Source: Pipra filicauda
Taxonomy: Eukaryota; Chordata; Aves; Passeriformes; Pipridae
Direction: 5' to 3'
Assembly: GCF_003945595.2 (NCBI RefSeq)
Contig: NW_024104443.1
Coordinates: 2,170,001 to 2,234,000, forward strand
Length of the DNA: 64,000 bases
In this document: positions 62,931-64,000 of the stretch, piece after piece
Layout of the letters: each line of letters opens with the position of its first letter
Position numbering within the stretch: position 1 is the stretch's first letter
Notes under the pieces: model-generated
Told to the model about the DNA's origin: nothing
Seen by the model: the letters and a program-made list of their open reading frames with translations, nothing else
Databases searched by the model: none
Translations under genes and position numbers: made by a program

Positions 62931-64000
62931 AGAATTAGTTGGATTGTGTTGTTTTGAATAGGAATAAATGTATATTGTTTATTGCTTAAACTTTATTTCA
63001 TTTTCATTTCTTTTTTGTTTTGTAAGGTTTGCAACTCCTGATGCTTAAAGTCTCTTCTGCAGGTCTTTACTATCTGCTTCTGGGACAAACCAAGCAAGGC
63101 TTAAACTTCTTAAACAGTTGGGGTGCTTCTAGTAAAAATCTTAACATTTATTTGAAATTTCAGTGCATCTTTTAGAATTTTTTTCCTTTTTGACTGAGTC
63201 ACCACTCTACTTATTTTAGTTAGTTTTGAACGGCTTTATATCCCTTCGGGTACATGGGCATTAGCCAATTTCACAGATATAGTGTACCTCATAACAGTGT
63301 GAAAATAAAAGAGCATTTACCAGTGTTTAATGGCTGAGTGAAGACAGTGATCTGGCTTCAGCTGAAATACATTATGCACAAGTTGGTTTACATACGGTCA
63401 TATGTGTTCAGGGAAACAGCTTGAATTTTGCTAAAATTTGGAATTCTGGTCACATGGTTTAACTCTTACGGAATGCCCAGTTCTTCTGCAATACCTTGGT
63501 CATGGTGGCAGTGAGCAGGATGCCAGGCACCTCATTGCTAGCAAAGCTTTGTAGAGGTGTGGACAGCTTGAGAGAAGAGCTTGGTCTTGTAGGTGTGCTC
63601 TGTAGGAGGCCCTGTGCCCATTACCAGTCAGTTTTCACACAGTTGCACTACTGTTTTCTTTCAGCAGATGGAAGATGATGACACTCATTCTACTTTTGCA
63701 CTGCAGCACAGAGTGCACAGCACCTGCACAGTCTTAAACTTGTCCTCTTCCCCACCTGAGCAGATCAAACCCCGCATTTCCCGCCATAATATTGTGCCTC
63801 GTATCTGCTGGGGGCCTTTCTGGAGGAAGGGATGCCATCTGTCTGTCCTGCTGGGATGCTTCTACTTTAAAATAAAAAAATAAAAAAATATGTGGACAGT
63901 TTTGAAAGTCTGTGTTTATGAAGGAAGGATCTAGGACTGGATCATGGTTATCTTATGCTTTGAAATTAATGATGGTTTAACATAAAAAACTGTTGCCATT

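Larger units (their letters stand above)
47222..64000 (+). other. ST8SIA4: ST8SIA4 intron 4, 5' part (at least 16779 bp)
   Basis: Begins with donor GTAAGT at 47222 and runs off the window. The next expected coding sequence would open with Tyr-Trp-Leu-Thr-Asn and carry the rest of the PST domain and sialylmotifs S, III and VS; no frame in the window contains it. The intron is AT-rich. It holds an 18-nt A run at about 47792-47809, a T/C-rich stretch at about 57778-57808, a CR1 fragment at 62330-62930 and an A/T-rich AATAAAAAAATAAAAAAAT stretch at 63871-63890. Open frames at 56740-57100 and 60379-60781 (minus) show no domain. Confidence 0.85.

Noticed and set aside
47222..64000. Search for the last ST8SIA4 coding exon
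   Set aside because: No frame carries the expected C-terminal wording (Tyr-Trp-Leu-Thr-Asn start, later sialylmotif S). The exon must be outside the window.
1..64000. CRISPR arrays, operons, prokaryotic mobile systems, tRNA or rRNA genes
   Set aside because: No regularly spaced direct repeats with unique spacers, no operon-like coding density and no recognisable RNA gene. The sequence is avian-type nuclear DNA.

Overview
The window is vertebrate nuclear DNA, almost certainly from a bird. The repeats are mostly truncated CR1 LINEs and solo endogenous-retrovirus LTRs, with no Alu, L1 or other mammalian SINE visible. The one recognisable gene has phase-consistent exons separated by 4-17 kb introns. 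One LTR resembles an ERVL-type LTR family common in neoavian genomes, which hints at Neoaves; that family call is from memory. Nothing is prokaryotic.

The only protein-coding gene I can support is ST8SIA4 (polysialyltransferase PST/ST8Sia-IV), on the + strand. Exons 1-4 are present: coding parts 21165-21277, 25530-25661, 35809-36066 and 46928-47221. They give 797 coding nt (265 codons plus 2 nt), about 74% of the roughly 359-residue protein. The last coding exon (about 93 residues: the end of the PST domain, sialylmotifs S, III and VS, and the C-terminus) is not in the window and should lie beyond 64000. All four splice junctions are phase 2, so each internal exon is a multiple of three.

Layout. 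1-20.3 kb is intergenic DNA upstream of the gene. It holds a TTCC/GAGT microsatellite (0.3 kb), an LTR of one ERV family (3.2-3.6 kb), an antisense CR1 split by another LTR (5.5-7.3 kb), an ERVL-like antisense LTR (13.6-14.1 kb), an unexplained CpG-rich block (14.1-14.3 kb), a degenerate telomere-like CCCTAA tract (14.5-14.6 kb), and an antisense solo LTR with a perfect 6-bp target-site duplication (16.2-16.7 kb). 20.3-21.5 kb is a strong CpG island forming the ST8SIA4 promoter, 5' leader and first exon. 21.3-64 kb is ST8SIA4 introns 1-4, AT-rich, with four short sense-strand CR1 fragments, a TA/TG microsatellite, a 61-nt A tract and a CTCTG microsatellite that arose inside a CR1 copy.

The encoded enzyme is a Golgi type II membrane protein that builds alpha-2,8-polysialic acid on NCAM and a few other carriers. 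I found no second gene, RNA gene, CRISPR array or novel multi-gene system. The points most worth a second look are the solo-LTR pair, the telomere-like tract beside a CpG-rich block, a small uORF just before the ST8SIA4 start, and amino-acid differences inside functional motifs of the enzyme.
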